Origin: Nioella sp965215655
Lineage (GTDB): Bacteria; Pseudomonadota; Alphaproteobacteria; Rhodobacterales; Rhodobacteraceae
DNA: 64,000 nucleotides
Direction of reading: 5' to 3'
NCBI RefSeq assembly: GCF_965215655.1
Contig: NZ_OZ244111.1
Location: forward strand, 1,550,001-1,614,000
The notes beneath the pieces are model-generated. The model was given only the letters and a program-made list of their open reading frames with translations, was not told the origin of the DNA and searched no databases. Position numbers and translations under genes: made by a program. Below are positions 63,404-64,000 of this stretch, piece by piece; within the stretch, counting starts at the first letter, position 1, and every line of letters begins with the position of its first letter.

Positions 63404-63976
63404 ATGAGATCATCTAAAAACCGTTCGCGGTCCAAGGGCAATCGCAACAACAACCGCTCCATGGGCAACATCGTCAACCGCGTGTTCGACAGTTCCGGCC
63501 CCGAGGGCAAGGTCCGTGGTACGCCGCAACAGATCATTGACAAATACAATCAGCTGACCCGCGATGCGCAGCTCGCCAATGACAGGGTAGCCGCCGAGAA
63601 CTTCCAGCAGCATGCGGAGCATTACGCGCGGATGCTGGGGGAAGCGCAGCGCGAACAGGACGCCCGCCGCGCCGAGCAGGAAGCGCAGCAGCAGCAACAA
63701 CAGCAGGCCCGCGAGGCGCGTCAGGCGCGCGAAGATGAGGCCGCGCAGGACCAGCCCGCAGACATGCCCGACAGCAAGCCGGAACAGAAGTCTTTCGGCG
63801 AGGTGATCGACGTGCCCGCATCGGGCGACAGCGGTCTGGTCACGACGCCTGAAAGCGCGCCCAAGCCCAAACGCCCCCGCACCCGCCGTGCGCCGAAGAA
63901 AACGGCAGAAGCCCCGTCAGAGGGGCAGGGTGACGCGCCAAACTCTCCGGAAGAAGGCCCGCAGGCCGCCGAATAA
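63404..63976 (+). CDS. DUF4167 domain protein
   Basis: 190 residues. Basic, asparagine-rich start (MRSSKNRSRSKGNRNNNRSM) and the DUF4167 core NIVNRVFDSSGPEGKVRGTP followed by QQIIDKYNQLTRDAQLANDR and QHAEHYARML. The rest is a Gln/Ala/Arg-rich coiled coil and a Pro/Lys-rich tail, low in complexity. Typical alphaproteobacterial protein of unknown role, possibly RNA-binding. The 296 bp between prmC and it show nothing recognisable. Confidence 0.85.
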   Translation: MRSSKNRSRSKGNRNNNRSMGNIVNRVFDSSGPEGKVRGTPQQIIDKYNQLTRDAQLANDRVAAENFQQHAEHYARMLGEAQREQDARRAEQEAQQQQQQQAREARQAREDEAAQDQPADMPDSKPEQKSFGEVIDVPASGDSGLVTTPESAPKPKRPRTRRAPKKTAEAPSEGQGDAPNSPEEGPQAAE

Positions 63977-64000
63977 GCCTCAGCCCGCCCCCACCTGGCG

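Overview
The window comes from a high-GC marine-type alphaproteobacterium of the Rhodobacterales (Roseobacter group). The inference rests on gene content: a CckA hybrid kinase, an IscR with only one cysteine heading a combined iscS/suf operon, an alphaproteobacterial LexA operator on recA, a DUF4167 protein, and CsgH-type curli genes. No database search was possible, so this is inferred from family knowledge.

Layout. 1-27,170 is core chromosome. It starts with the 3' part of guaB, then rsmB, cckA (with a perfect CtrA-type box), a sulfotransferase, recA (with three phased LexA half-sites), alaS, a DUF1330 gene, a class II glutamine amidotransferase, membrane proteins, icd, an HD hydrolase and an alpha/beta hydrolase. 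An Fe-S assembly operon follows: iscR, cysteine desulfurase, sufB, two FkbM methyltransferases, a small membrane protein, sufC, sufD, two Yip1-type membrane proteins, sufS. A convergent spermidine-synthase-like membrane protein and tRNA-Arg(CCG) close this part.

27,171-55,000 is a genomic island bounded by tRNA-Arg(CCG) and tRNA-Thr(TGT). Each tRNA is followed, after the same 11-nt spacing, by the same integrase leader. On the Arg side the integrase is a 5' stump cut by an IS3-family element; on the Thr side it is intact and bracketed by 35-bp inverted repeats. The island holds a decayed TRAP permease, four large secreted RTX-type proteins ending in a nearly identical 290-residue repeat cassette (metalloprotease, helical-domain protein, RTX protein, and a frameshifted propeller/vWA protein), small curlin-like secreted proteins with a CsgH-like protein, and a divergent three-gene unit whose largest product joins a Lon-like protease domain, an nSTAND NTPase, a membrane segment and a large beta-rich C-terminus. 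That unit is the best candidate for an undescribed system.

55,077-64,000 returns to core: the pxpBCA 5-oxoprolinase operon, a MaoC-phosphotransacetylase fusion with ackA, a DUF1499 protein, prfA-prmC, and a DUF4167 protein. No CRISPR array, rRNA or replication origin was seen.
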